Assembly: GCF_027988105.1 (NCBI RefSeq)
Contig: NZ_JAQJZJ010000003.1
Location: 248,001-312,000, forward strand
DNA length: 64,000 nt
Direction: 5' to 3'
DNA from: Pseudomonas aestuarii
GTDB lineage: Bacteria > Pseudomonadota > Gammaproteobacteria > Pseudomonadales > Pseudomonadaceae
Positions 56,827 through 64,000 of this stretch are shown one piece after another. How positions within the stretch are numbered: the first letter of the stretch is position 1; each line of letters begins with the position of its first letter. The notes beneath the pieces are model-generated. The model made no database searches. It saw only the letters and a program-made list of their open reading frames with translations, and was not told where the DNA came from. The translations under genes were made by a program, and so were the position numbers.

Positions 56827-56990
56827 GCGGCGCTGACTCGCGCCGCCGCTTCGGTGAAGTGCTGGCGTTCGCGGTGCTCGGACTGCTTGCCAGGGTTGAA
56901 GGCGGTGACCGGGCGGTGATAGCCCATCACCCGGGTCCAGACTTCGCAGCGCTGGCGTTGTGCTTCTAGGAGTTGCGGAGTGCTGTGCAT
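56823..56990 (-). CDS. Stand-alone glycyl-radical domain of anaerobic ribonucleotide reductase
   Basis: A 55-residue protein starting MHSTPQLLEAQRQRCEVWTR. Its core RVMGYHRPVTAFNPGKQSEH matches the C-terminal glycyl-radical loop of NrdD (E. coli RVCGYLG...FNAGKQEE), the radical Gly being that of VMGY. The large NrdD protein encoded upstream lacks this segment, so the radical domain appears to be supplied in trans. AAGGAGCGACACC gives a strong start at 56990. Upstream frame extension to 57041 is unsupported. It lies between nrdD and nrdG and overlaps nrdG. Confidence 0.82.
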   Translation of the reverse strand: MHSTPQLLEAQRQRCEVWTRVMGYHRPVTAFNPGKQSEHRERQHFTEAAARVSAA

Positions 56991-57083
56991 GGTGTCGCTC
57001 CTTGCTGTGGGGAAACGGGAAACTCTAGCTTGGTCGATCAACGCCGCCCCAGTGGGCGCGGCGCAGGTGCGTCTAAACCGTAG

Positions 57084-57150
57084 GGTGGGTTAGCGGTGCC
57101 GAACTCCGGAGAACGAGCTAGCGACTAAGTTGAGCGCCGCGTAACCCACC
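57084..57150. repeat. Short inverted-end element between nrdD and the glycyl-radical gene
   Basis: A 67-bp segment bounded by GGTGGGTTA and TAACCCACC, with partly complementary inner flanks (GCG / CGC). The ends resemble the element at 32292-32352. It sits 28 bp after the nrdD stop codon and upstream of the separate glycyl-radical gene. Confidence 0.55.
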
Positions 57151-57178
57151 ACCCGGCCGTCAGGCCGGCAGTGACGAG

Positions 57179-59206
57179 TCAGCCACCGACCTTCTCGGCG
57201 CCGCCCGGCTGGGCCTGCTTTTGCAGCAGCGCCTCGTCGCATTTCGGGCAGAACTCGTGCTCGCCATCCAGGTAGCCGTGGGTCGGACAGATGGAAAAGG
57301 TCGGGGTGATCGTCAGGTACGGCAGGCGGAAGCGCCCCAGGGCATTGCGCACCAGTTGCTTGCAGGCCTGGATCGAGGAAATCCGTTCGGCCATGTACAG
57401 GTGCAGCACGGTGCCGCCGGTGTACTTGCACTGCAGCTCGTCCTGCAGTTCCAGCGCCTCGAAGGGATCGTCGGTGAAGCCCACCGGCAATTGCGAGGAA
57501 TTGGTGTAGTACGGCGCCTCGGCACTGCCGGCCTGGAGAATGTCCGGGTAACGCTTTCGGTCTTCCTTGGCGAAGCGGTAGGTGGTGCCCTCGGCCGGCG
57601 TGGCCTCGAGGTTGTACATCTGCCCGGTTTCTTCCTGGAAGCGCACCAGGGTGGCCCGCACATGGTCGAGCAGGAGCAAGGCGAACTCGCGGCCCTTGGG
57701 CGTATGCATGCCTTCCTCATCGCCACTGAAGTTGCGCAGCATCTCGTGCATACCATTCAGGCCGATGGTCGAGAAGTGGTTACGCAGGGTGCCCAGGTAA
57801 CGCTTGGTATAGGGATAGAGGCCGGCGTCCATGTGGTGCTGGATCACCTTGCGCTTGACCTCCAGGCTCTCCATCGCCAGCTCCATCAAATGGTCGAGGC
57901 GCTTGAGCAGGCCCTGGGTGTCGCCCCTGAACAGATAACCCAGGCGTGCGCAGTTGATCGTCACCACCCCCAGCGAGCCGGTCTGCTCGGCCGAGCCGAA
58001 CAGGCCGCCGCCACGTTTGAGCAGTTCGCGCACGTCCAGCTGCAGGCGGCAGCACATCGAGCGCACCTGATTGGGCTGCATGTCGGAATTGAGGAAGTTC
58101 TGGAAGTACGGCAGGCCGTAGCGCGCCGTCATCTCGAACAGGCGATCGGCGTTCTCGCTGTCCCAGGGAAAGTCATGGGTGATGTTGTAGGTCGGGATCG
58201 GAAAGGTGAACACCCGGCCCATGGCGTCGCCGGCCTGCATCACCTCGATATAGGCGCGATTGATCAGCTCCATCTCGGCCTGCAACTCGCCGTAGGCGAA
58301 AGGCATTTCCACCCCGCCGATATAGGGAATCTGCTCGCGCAGGTCTTCCGGGCAGACCCAGTCGAAAGTCAGGTTGGTGAACGGCGTCTGGGTGCCCCAG
58401 CGCGACGGCACGTTGAGGTTGTAGATGAACTCCTGGATGGCCTGGCGCACCTCGGCAAAACCCAGGTTGTCCTTGCGCACATAGGGCGCCAGGTAGGTAT
58501 CGAAGGAGCTGAAGGCCTGGGCCCCGGCCCACTCGTTCTGCAGGGTGCCGAGGAAGTTGACCATCTGCCCCAGGGCACTGGACAGGTGCTTGGGCGGACC
58601 CGCCTCGACGCGCCCGGGAATCCCGTTGAAACCCTCGTTGAGCAGGCTGCGCAGCGACCAGCCGGCGCAGTAGCCGGCGAGCATGTCCAGATCATGCACA
58701 TGCAGATCGGCCTCACGATGAGCCAGACCGATGCTCTCGCTGTACACCTCGTCCAGCCAGTAGTTGGCCGTGACCTTGCCCGACACGTTGAGGATCAGGC
58801 CGCCGAGGGAATAGCCCTGGTTGGCGTTGGCGCGCACCCGCCAATCCTCGCGCGACAAGTACTCGTTCATCGACGCCGCCACATCCACCAGCGCCTTGCG
58901 ATCACGGCGCAAGCGGCCATGGCGCTCGCGGTAGACGATATAGGCGCGTGCGGTCTGGTAGAAACCGGCCTCCATCAGCACCCGCTCGACGCGGTCCTGC
59001 ACCTGCTCGACATCGATACTGGGCAACTCCAGCAGGCGCAGCAGCACCGCTTCGGCCAACTCCCCCGCCAGCGCCTCGTCGAACTCGCCACTCGCCGCGC
59101 CCGCCGCGATGATCGCCTGACGAATCTTGCCGAGATCGAACGCGGCGATGCTGCCATCGCGCTTGCATAACTGCTGCGGGTGAAGGGCTTTAACCGGGCT
59201 GAGCAT
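57179..59206 (-). CDS. nrdD: Anaerobic ribonucleoside-triphosphate reductase, main subunit without glycyl-radical tail
   Basis: A 675-residue class III ribonucleotide reductase. An N-terminal ATP cone (about 12-110, RDGSIAAFDLGKIRQAI) is followed by a second regulatory region and the ten-stranded barrel with its finger-loop cysteines (RSMCCRLQLDVRELLKRGGG). The C-terminus has CPTHGYLDGEHEFCPKC, part of the zinc site, and stops without the RVxGY glycyl-radical motif. TCAGGAGGCGAC marks the ATG at 59206, and the frame extending to 59254 lacks a site. An Anr-type box is centred about 94 bp upstream. Confidence 0.94.
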   Translation of the reverse strand: MLSPVKALHPQQLCKRDGSIAAFDLGKIRQAIIAAGAASGEFDEALAGELAEAVLLRLLELPSIDVEQVQDRVERVLMEAGFYQTARAYIVYRERHGRLRRDRKALVDVAASMNEYLSREDWRVRANANQGYSLGGLILNVSGKVTANYWLDEVYSESIGLAHREADLHVHDLDMLAGYCAGWSLRSLLNEGFNGIPGRVEAGPPKHLSSALGQMVNFLGTLQNEWAGAQAFSSFDTYLAPYVRKDNLGFAEVRQAIQEFIYNLNVPSRWGTQTPFTNLTFDWVCPEDLREQIPYIGGVEMPFAYGELQAEMELINRAYIEVMQAGDAMGRVFTFPIPTYNITHDFPWDSENADRLFEMTARYGLPYFQNFLNSDMQPNQVRSMCCRLQLDVRELLKRGGGLFGSAEQTGSLGVVTINCARLGYLFRGDTQGLLKRLDHLMELAMESLEVKRKVIQHHMDAGLYPYTKRYLGTLRNHFSTIGLNGMHEMLRNFSGDEEGMHTPKGREFALLLLDHVRATLVRFQEETGQMYNLEATPAEGTTYRFAKEDRKRYPDILQAGSAEAPYYTNSSQLPVGFTDDPFEALELQDELQCKYTGGTVLHLYMAERISSIQACKQLVRNALGRFRLPYLTITPTFSICPTHGYLDGEHEFCPKCDEALLQKQAQPGGAEKVGG

Positions 59207-59292
59207 GTCGCCTCCTGACACTACATATAGATATTTATTTATCTGAAACCACAATATGCAGTGGAGATTATGCGAAATAGGCCCTGTCTGGA

Positions 59293-59306
59293 TTGACCAT
59301 GATCAA
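59293..59306. promoter_or_regulatory. Anr/Dnr-type box upstream of nrdD
   Basis: TTGACCATGATCAA has one mismatch to the consensus and predicts a start near 59258, 52 bp before the nrdD ATG. Confidence 0.75.
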
Positions 59307-60195
59307 GAATCCAGAACACACCAGCACGGCAGCCTGATCCTCGTAGGGTGCACCACGCGCATCGGTGTGGGCGGGCGCCAATCAGCGGGAGAGGCCCTGC
59401 CCCTCCGCCAGCCAGGCGCAGTTCGCCGTTGCCGCAAACCGCGCAGCGCGGGCGAACAGAACGCATAAATCGGAATTGGCAGTGGCCGCCGTGGTGCGCA
59501 AACAGCACGGGCGTATGACGCCCTTACTGCACCGCCACCTCGCTAAAGCCCCCATTCCAGGCAGGGAGCACAATCACATGCTGACGATCTGGGTGCTGAC
59601 TCGCAGGAAAAAGCCTGATTGGGCAAGAACCTGCACAACTTCAAGTGCGGCGGCCTCGCCACAGCTCGCCAAGTATCGGCGTACTGCCTGCGGCGAGTAG
59701 CCCCCTACGTTTAGAGGTTCAAGCAGGTTCGCCGGGCCTGGTGATTGCCACCGAACGGCGAGCACAAGCGCTGATGCACCCAGCTGAGAAAACCGACCTC
59801 GAAGGCCCGCCGCTGCGCTGCCGAAGGCAAGGCGTCGCGTTGCAGTATCAGGTCGGCCCACAGCCAGCCGGTGTTGTCGTTACCTAGCCAGGTCTAATGC
59901 AGGCTCCCGGGGTGTGCCTTCCCTGCCCTCTGAAGCCTTGGCTTGGCTCGGGCTACACACTGCACTATGCTCGACCAAACCAAGGGACTGTCAGCCAACC
60001 CCGCCTATTCGGAAAGGATCGCCGTCACTCCCTGCCTTTTTGTCATGCAGTCGCCAGCCCCGTTATGCGCAGGGGCGGCGGTAGCCTGCCTGAGTCACCG
60101 CTAACGGCCTGTCGGACTCGACCGTCCGAGTAATAGGCCACACGGGTTTCTCTGTGAAGGTTTGCAGGGTAAAGCCTGGCTGCCCCCTGTGCTGC
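59307..60195. other. Gene-poor region between nrdD promoter and integron integrase
   Basis: About 890 bp without a convincing complete gene. It contains a REP-like GTAGGGTGCACCACGCG near 59344, a CTGCCTGCGGCGAGT segment near 59684 shared with the 17.7-kb tandem repeat, and the remnant listed separately. A GCCCC/GGGGC hairpin around GTTATGCGCA lies near 60060. It probably marks an old insertion boundary beside the integron. Confidence 0.5.
59711..59893 (-). pseudogene. Possible C-terminal remnant of a lost gene
   Basis: A 60-codon minus-strand frame, open between a TAG and a TAA, reads like real protein (TGWLWADLILQRDALPSA, then FEVGFLSWVHQRL) with GC-rich third positions. It has no start codon or ribosome-binding site. 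I cannot name the family. It may be the end of a gene disrupted during integron or repeat insertion. Confidence 0.3.
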
Positions 60196-61158
60196 TCAAC
60201 GATCCAGCGGACTCAGCACAGCCAAACCGCCGCGGTTGAGTACGTGGGTATAAATCATGGTCGTCTTCACATCGGCATGGCCCAGCAACTCCTGCACCGT
60301 GCGTATATCCTGGCCGCTTTCCAGTAGGTGGGTAGCGAAGGAGTGCCGTAACGTGTGCGGGGTGGCCAGCTTGATGATACCGGCCTCCTTGACCGCCGCC
60401 TTGAAGGCACGCTGCACCCGCTTCTCGTCGAGATGATGGCGGCGCACCTTGCCACTGCGCGGATCTCGCGATAGACCGGTGGCAGGAAAGACATACTGCC
60501 AAGCCCACTCCATCGGAGCCTTCGGGTATTTCCGTTCGAGCGCGAAGGGCAGATACACATCGCCGCGCCCAGCCTGGAGTTCCGTCTGGTGGATGGCCCT
60601 CACCACGGCCAGGTGTCCTTGCAACAGCGGAATCAAGCTCTGGGGTAGCATCGTGACCCTGTCCTTCATTCCCTTACCGTCACGGATCAGGATCTCCTTC
60701 CGGACGAAATCCACGTCCTTGACCCGCAAACGCATGACCTCCATCAAACGCATGCCCGATCCATACAGCAGACTGGCAACCAGCCAGAGCTGGCCTTCAA
60801 GACGCGACAACACTTGCCGAACCTCGGCAATGCTCAACACCACGGGTAAACGCACAGGCTTTTTAGCCCGGACGACATCCCCAAGCCACGGCAGATCCAG
60901 CTTGAGTACCTGCTTGTAGAGGAACAACAAAGCAGCCAGCGCCTGGTTCTGCGTGGATGCGGAGACATCTCGGCGCACAGCAAGATCGGAAAGAAACGCC
61001 TCGACTTCAGCAGCCCCTATTTCCAGCGGGTGGCGGTAGTTGTGAAATCGAATAAAACGCCTGACCCACTCGCAATAGACGCGCTCTGTCCGAATCGAGT
61101 AGTGTTTGAGGCGAATCTGCTCACGCACTTGATCGAGCAACCGGGGCTTTCCGTCCAT
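60196..61158 (-). CDS. intI: Integron integrase IntI
   Basis: A 320-residue tyrosine recombinase that inserts and excises gene cassettes at attI and attC. Catalytic residues are visible: the Arg in GSGMRLMEV, Lys in DGKGMKDR, the HTLRHSF box, the LLGH box and the nucleophile Tyr in TTMIYTHV. The extra segment [22 protein letters not shown] ahead of the HTLRH box is the IntI-specific insertion that separates integron integrases from XerC/D. Length and sequence style fit the Pseudomonas (P. stutzeri-type) chromosomal integrases. The ATG at 61158 follows AGGGAG. A TTG-started extension to 61197 is unlikely. Confidence 0.95.
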   Translation of the reverse strand: MDGKPRLLDQVREQIRLKHYSIRTERVYCEWVRRFIRFHNYRHPLEIGAAEVEAFLSDLAVRRDVSASTQNQALAALLFLYKQVLKLDLPWLGDVVRAKKPVRLPVVLSIAEVRQVLSRLEGQLWLVASLLYGSGMRLMEVMRLRVKDVDFVRKEILIRDGKGMKDRVTMLPQSLIPLLQGHLAVVRAIHQTELQAGRGDVYLPFALERKYPKAPMEWAWQYVFPATGLSRDPRSGKVRRHHLDEKRVQRAFKAAVKEAGIIKLATPHTLRHSFATHLLESGQDIRTVQELLGHADVKTTMIYTHVLNRGGLAVLSPLDR

Positions 61159-61161
61159 GGT

Positions 61162-61178
61162 GTATAACTCCCTTATAC
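61162..61178. promoter_or_regulatory. Inverted repeat over the intI ribosome-binding site
   Basis: GTATAACTCCCTTATAC is a perfect 6-bp inverted repeat with a 5-base centre that contains the GGGAG of intI on the minus strand. It could be an operator or form an RNA hairpin that hides the ribosome-binding site. It is not a LexA box. Confidence 0.45.
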
Positions 61179-61289
61179 GGTCATCCGACCGCTGCAATGC
61201 CTAGCCTAGACAGGGATAGACGAGAGGACAAGGAATGTTATCCACCACGATCATAAAAGCGTTATCACACCAATTGGTGTCTATTTATA

Positions 61290-61296
61290 GTTAGGC
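61290..61296 (+). other. attI core recombination site
   Basis: GTTAGGC is the canonical G/TTRRRY crossover core, about 130 bp upstream of the intI start codon on the far side of the gene. Recombination between G and TT defines the left end of cassette 1 at 61291. The full attI extends leftward toward intI. Confidence 0.75.
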
Positions 61297-61693
61297 TCTT
61301 TATGAGTACGTACACGATCATCTGGGAATATCGCGGCGGGACATACATAAAGCAGGTGACTGCCCAAACTACAGAATTGGCACTAGTAGCATGGTCACAG
61401 GCTTTAACATCCGGCGAAATTTCTGGTATCGGCACAAAGCGCTTGGCCAGTCTAACAAAAGAAATAGCTGAGGGCATAGGTGACATTTATGTCCCAATCG
61501 CACTTACAGGGCTAACCAATGCGTGGTGTGCTGGAATGCTATATGGCGGCATACTAAATATAATAAAAACCGACACGTCACCATGAAAGCAACTAAAATC
61601 TTGGCTAACCGCCTAACAATACGCTCAACTATCGCTCACTCTGTTCGCTGGACGTCCAAAAGCTACGCTTTTGGCCGCCCGTTAGCTTAACCG
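61291..61693 (+). mobile_element. Integron gene cassette 1
   Basis: 403 bp from the attI crossover to the G of the next core site. It starts TTAGGC, the complement of its attC outer arm GCCTAAC at 61611, proving the ends belong together. It encodes one 94-residue protein. Confidence 0.85.
61302..61586 (+). CDS. Cassette 1 hypothetical protein
   Basis: A 94-residue protein starting MSTYTIIWEYRGGTYIKQV. The N-terminal half looks like a small beta-rich domain, followed by a helix and a glycine-rich C-terminus (CAGMLYGGILNIIK). I do not recognise the family. There is no clear ribosome-binding site, and the ATG is 11 bp inside the cassette, usual for cassettes read from an integron promoter. Base composition is AT-richer than the chromosome. 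Confidence 0.7.
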   Translation: MSTYTIIWEYRGGTYIKQVTAQTTELALVAWSQALTSGEISGIGTKRLASLTKEIAEGIGDIYVPIALTGLTNAWCAGMLYGGILNIIKTDTSP

Positions 61694-61699
61694 TTATGC
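61611..61699 (+). other. attC site of cassette 1
   Basis: 89 bp from GCCTAAC (outer arm) to GTTATGC (core of the next junction). It contains a central hairpin CCAAAAG / CTTTTGG and the inner TTAACCG segment. It is the most divergent of the three attC sites. Confidence 0.8.
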
Positions 61700-62743
61700 A
61701 TCAAGCTTAGGTTTTGGCCATGGCAAATATAAGAACCCTAATTAGTTCATTCGGCGCCTTAGAGCGCGGCTTTAGAGCGGATGATTTAAAGCTGTGCTTT
61801 CTTTGGTACGACGAAGTAATGTTTGAGACAGTGCGGCACGACGATGAAGACGCCGAATTAACTCGATTAATTAATGGTGACGAATTAAGTCGGAGTGAAC
61901 TGCACACCATATCAGATGTAATAGTTCCGGTTACGCGAAGAATCTCCAAGGACTTAGCAAAAAAAATTACTGCTATGGATATTAGGGGGTTTCCTAGGTG
62001 GGGTGAGAATTATGAAAATTATACTTACCCAAGCCCACAGACCCCGGAGCAGTATGCGCACAATCAACTGCTGAGAAAGATAAAGCGCGAATGGGGAACC
62101 ATTGAGGATATTGGTGTCGAGCATGCTGAGGGTCGTGCTCGTGTTGCTGTTGATGCTGTGAGTCTTTGGCGAGATGTGAATCTGGAAGTGCCATGCATGC
62201 TGCAGGCAAACAATGATGAAAAAAGCGCAATCGAGGCAGTATGTTTGTTCAATGCACCACCAACCACAAATATAGTTCCATACAAGCTTTTTGAAATTAG
62301 CATCCCATCACTAGAGCATGTTCCATGGTCGGAAATCGTACGCATCAAAAGGCAAGGAAATTTCGGCAATATGCGCGAATCCTTGCATAGAATTGTCGAG
62401 TCATCTAACGAAGACCTAGAGCTTGCAAGGAAATTGCTTTCGGATTCGGAACAAATAGCAACATCCGAAATAATTGACCGGTATCGACCCAACATAAAAT
62501 CGGCACTAGCCGAAGCTCTTTGGTCAAACATTCCAAACATTCCATTTGTGAACCCTATTGGGGTTTATTTTGGCGCAAAAAACGTGCATGCAGAAAAACG
62601 CAAGAAACAAACATTTGACTGGTACTATCTTCTGCGTGACATTCGCACAGCCGCTAATATGCATAAATGTGACGCATAACAACTGGTTCAAACCGTTCGC
62701 TTCGCTCGCTGGGACGGGCTAAAGCCCGCCCCTTAACCAAACG
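61694..62743 (+). mobile_element. Integron gene cassette 2
   Basis: 1050 bp starting TTATGC and ending at the G of GTTAGGC. Its attC outer arm GCATAAC (62674) is the exact complement of its own 5' end, as required for a circular cassette. Confidence 0.87.
61720..62679 (+). CDS. Cassette 2 hypothetical protein
   Basis: A 319-residue soluble protein starting MANIRTLISSFGALERGFRA. It is rich in charged residues with a Trp-Tyr pair in LCFLWYDEVMFE near the N-terminus. A helical C-terminal half ends in a lysine-rich stretch (HAEKRKKQTFDWYYLL). No signal or membrane helix. I do not recognise the family. The TAA stop lies inside the attC outer arm, so the gene and recombination site overlap. An in-frame TTG at 61714 is an alternative start. 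Confidence 0.75.
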   Translation: MANIRTLISSFGALERGFRADDLKLCFLWYDEVMFETVRHDDEDAELTRLINGDELSRSELHTISDVIVPVTRRISKDLAKKITAMDIRGFPRWGENYENYTYPSPQTPEQYAHNQLLRKIKREWGTIEDIGVEHAEGRARVAVDAVSLWRDVNLEVPCMLQANNDEKSAIEAVCLFNAPPTTNIVPYKLFEISIPSLEHVPWSEIVRIKRQGNFGNMRESLHRIVESSNEDLELARKLLSDSEQIATSEIIDRYRPNIKSALAEALWSNIPNIPFVNPIGVYFGAKNVHAEKRKKQTFDWYYLLRDIRTAANMHKCDA

Positions 62744-62749
62744 TTAGGC
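62674..62749 (+). other. attC site of cassette 2
   Basis: 76 bp from GCATAAC to GTTAGGC, with the GACGGGC-TAAA-GCCCGCC central hairpin and CCTTAACCAAAC inner arm typical of Pseudomonas integron attC sites. Nearly identical to the attC of cassette 3. Confidence 0.88.
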
Positions 62750-63918
62750 CCCCTCCTTTCAAAGGTGCTCTATTGACTTCCGCATCAAAAAACAAAAAAG
62801 GAAGGTTTCTACCAAGCACCTTTGATAGTGCTCATGATTTATGCTTTGTAATTCATGATGTCATGGCACAAATCATAGTATCAGGTGAAGAAGGGAATTT
62901 CTTTACCACGGAAATTAAATTCAATAGCGATGAAGAGCACAAGTCCCTTGAAGACGCTGATGATATTTTTTCATGGCTCGAAAAAGAAAATCGCATAAAT
63001 GATCGCGCTAGTATATTAAAAGCCACAGTATTGCCCGCAGTGCTATCAGACATGATGCATTGTGTATTTGAGTGCCTAGAAAGCTCCAGAAAAGCCAAGC
63101 TAGGCATTTCTTTTATGCTCATACGGAAGCCATTACAGGAAAGCCTTTATTTACTTGAGTCCATAGTGCTTGATGAATTAAATTTCTCTGAAACATTAGC
63201 GGCTGATCCCCTGAAGCTTAGGTCGCAAAATGCAGGAGGTGTTTCAGGGCATGCCAAGCGCATTCAAAAAGTTCTCGACATTATTGGCGAATCATCTCGA
63301 CTAGATGCCGAATACATAGCGCAGCTCAGATATGACAAAAACAACGATGATAGTTTTGATGGAGTGTGTAATCACGCCATGCACCTATTTACAGAGCACA
63401 AAGCGATTCGTACAGAGCGACTAAATATTAATTTTATCTTTTCTGGCTGGAGTCAAAAGATCACACAATGGAGCTATCTATATAGCCGGCTCCCATACTT
63501 GCTTTTCTATACCCACAAAATCGTAGAGTACATTGTGGCAAGCATAGCTCCAACCAGCCAAGACTATCTAGATGACATTCAACGACGTATATCATCCTCA
63601 GTCATGCTGTGGTGGAGAAATGTTGATGATTGCTATAAATGCGAGAAATTAAGTCTTTTTGTTAAAGCAACTGAGCGCTGGCTAAATTCACACTGCATTT
63701 CATCTGGCTATCGACTACCAAACGACAGCGATTTACTTCGCATGACCACAACCGGAGCGTATCCAAGTGAAAACATCACGTCGCTCAAAAAACGAAATTT
63801 AAAATATAAGCTTCACGCATTTATAAATAAAATAATGGCAAAACATTAGCCTAACAAGCGGTTCAAATCGCTCGCTTCGCTCACTGGGACGGGCTAAAGC
63901 CCGCCCCTTAACCAAACG
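62744..63918 (+). mobile_element. Integron gene cassette 3
   Basis: 1175 bp starting TTAGGC and ending at the G of GTTATGC. Its attC outer arm GCCTAAC (63849) is the complement of its own start, confirming the boundaries. Confidence 0.87.
62773..63849 (+). CDS. Cassette 3 hypothetical protein (TTG start)
   Basis: A 358-residue protein beginning at TTG (first residues MTSASKNKKGRFLPSTFDSA) after AAAGGTGCTCTA. The next in-frame ATG is 30 codons later. Mainly helical, with no signal peptide. The segment WSYLYSRLPYLLFYTHKIVEYIV could be a membrane-associated helix, and the C-terminus is basic. I do not recognise a family. The last G of the TAG stop is the first base of the attC. AT-rich and codon-biased unlike the chromosome. 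Confidence 0.72.
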   Translation: MTSASKNKKGRFLPSTFDSAHDLCFVIHDVMAQIIVSGEEGNFFTTEIKFNSDEEHKSLEDADDIFSWLEKENRINDRASILKATVLPAVLSDMMHCVFECLESSRKAKLGISFMLIRKPLQESLYLLESIVLDELNFSETLAADPLKLRSQNAGGVSGHAKRIQKVLDIIGESSRLDAEYIAQLRYDKNNDDSFDGVCNHAMHLFTEHKAIRTERLNINFIFSGWSQKITQWSYLYSRLPYLLFYTHKIVEYIVASIAPTSQDYLDDIQRRISSSVMLWWRNVDDCYKCEKLSLFVKATERWLNSHCISSGYRLPNDSDLLRMTTTGAYPSENITSLKKRNLKYKLHAFINKIMAKH

Positions 63919-63924
63919 TTATGC
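63849..63924 (+). other. attC site of cassette 3
   Basis: 76 bp from GCCTAAC to GTTATGC, same hairpin core (GACGGGC / GCCCGCC) as the preceding attC, with only a few differences in the left half. Confidence 0.88.
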
Positions 63925-63937
63925 CGGACCCAAAGAC

Positions 63938-64000
63938 ATGAATCGCAAGTATCTGAAGATAACTTTAATCTCATTTCTCATAGCCCCTTTCAACGTATCA
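63938..64000 (+). CDS. Cassette 4 protein, N-terminus (partial)
   Basis: The first 21 codons after the fourth cassette junction (63919, TTATGC) start MNRKYLKITLISFLIAPF. A basic start followed by a hydrophobic run suggests a signal peptide or membrane anchor. The gene runs off the right edge. Since it begins 19 bp inside the cassette, the array clearly continues. Confidence 0.5.
   Translation, partial: MNRKYLKITLISFLIAPFNVS

Noticed and set aside
60050..60085. GTTATGC near 60065 considered as another attC core left of intI
   Set aside because: No partner arm (GCATAAC-like) is found within 60-150 bp and the surrounding hairpin is a simple GCCCC/GGGGC stem, so it is probably coincidental.
61681..61687. 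GTTAGCT considered as the right end of cassette 1
   Set aside because: Cassette 2 has outer arm GCATAAC, which requires its 5' end to be TTATGC. Therefore the junction is at 61693/61694, not here.

Overview
The window is a high-GC Pseudomonas-type chromosome segment, closest in style to the P. stutzeri / P. mendocina / P. aeruginosa group. The evidence is the nosRZDFYL-tatE order, the Dnr/DnrP pair, the NorCBD and NorE/NorF/NirQ set, the Anr-type boxes and a Pseudomonas-type integron. I saw no tRNA, rRNA or CRISPR array. Almost everything from 0 to about 59.3 kb fits one theme: life at low oxygen. At least ten palindromes matching TTGAT-N4-ATCAA perfectly or nearly so, plus a few weaker ones, lie 20-110 bp upstream of the operons.

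0-26 kb is a low-oxygen and stress-survival island. It holds a second FtsH protease, a PyrR-like phosphoribosyltransferase and a BCAM0308-family protein. An eight-gene minus-strand operon follows: formate dehydrogenase, an iron-sulfur subunit, an FAD/NAD subunit, an acetyl-CoA-synthetase-like enzyme, 2-oxoacid dehydrogenase E1 alpha, E1 beta and E2, and an acyl carrier protein. Next come Hsp20, a tandem universal stress protein, a free-standing kinase-like domain, a PRPP-synthetase homologue, nicotinamidase and nicotinate phosphoribosyltransferase, a CapA-like protein, an orphan GroEL, cyclopropane synthase, an Anr paralogue, and a hydrolase plus phosphoribosyltransferase pair. The mix resembles the low-oxygen-activated (lxa) locus of Burkholderia cenocepacia, from which the BCAM0308 family takes its name.

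26-30 kb carries a high-affinity iron uptake operon (P19-like protein, cupredoxin, FTR1 permease, polyferredoxin) behind an Anr-type box. 29.7-52.2 kb is the denitrification region: two Dnr-type regulators, a DGC zinc protein, a 50-residue membrane peptide, DnrP, norCBD, norE/norF/nirQ, a cytochrome c551, a LysR regulator, an HPP-CBS protein, an SDR, nnrS and the complete nos operon. No nitrite reductase (nirS or nirK) or heme d1 gene is present, so the window encodes NO to N2O to N2 only. 52.3-59.2 kb holds an acyl-CoA dehydrogenase, a CopD-like membrane protein, hemN, and the class III ribonucleotide reductase genes. There the glycyl-radical tail of NrdD is encoded by a separate 55-codon gene.

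59.3-60.2 kb is gene-poor and contains one likely gene remnant. From 60.2 kb to the end is a chromosomal-type integron: an intI gene on the minus strand, an attI core site, and three complete cassettes plus the start of a fourth. The cassettes are AT-rich, encode unrecognised proteins, and end in attC sites whose outer arms match the 5' ends of the same cassettes.
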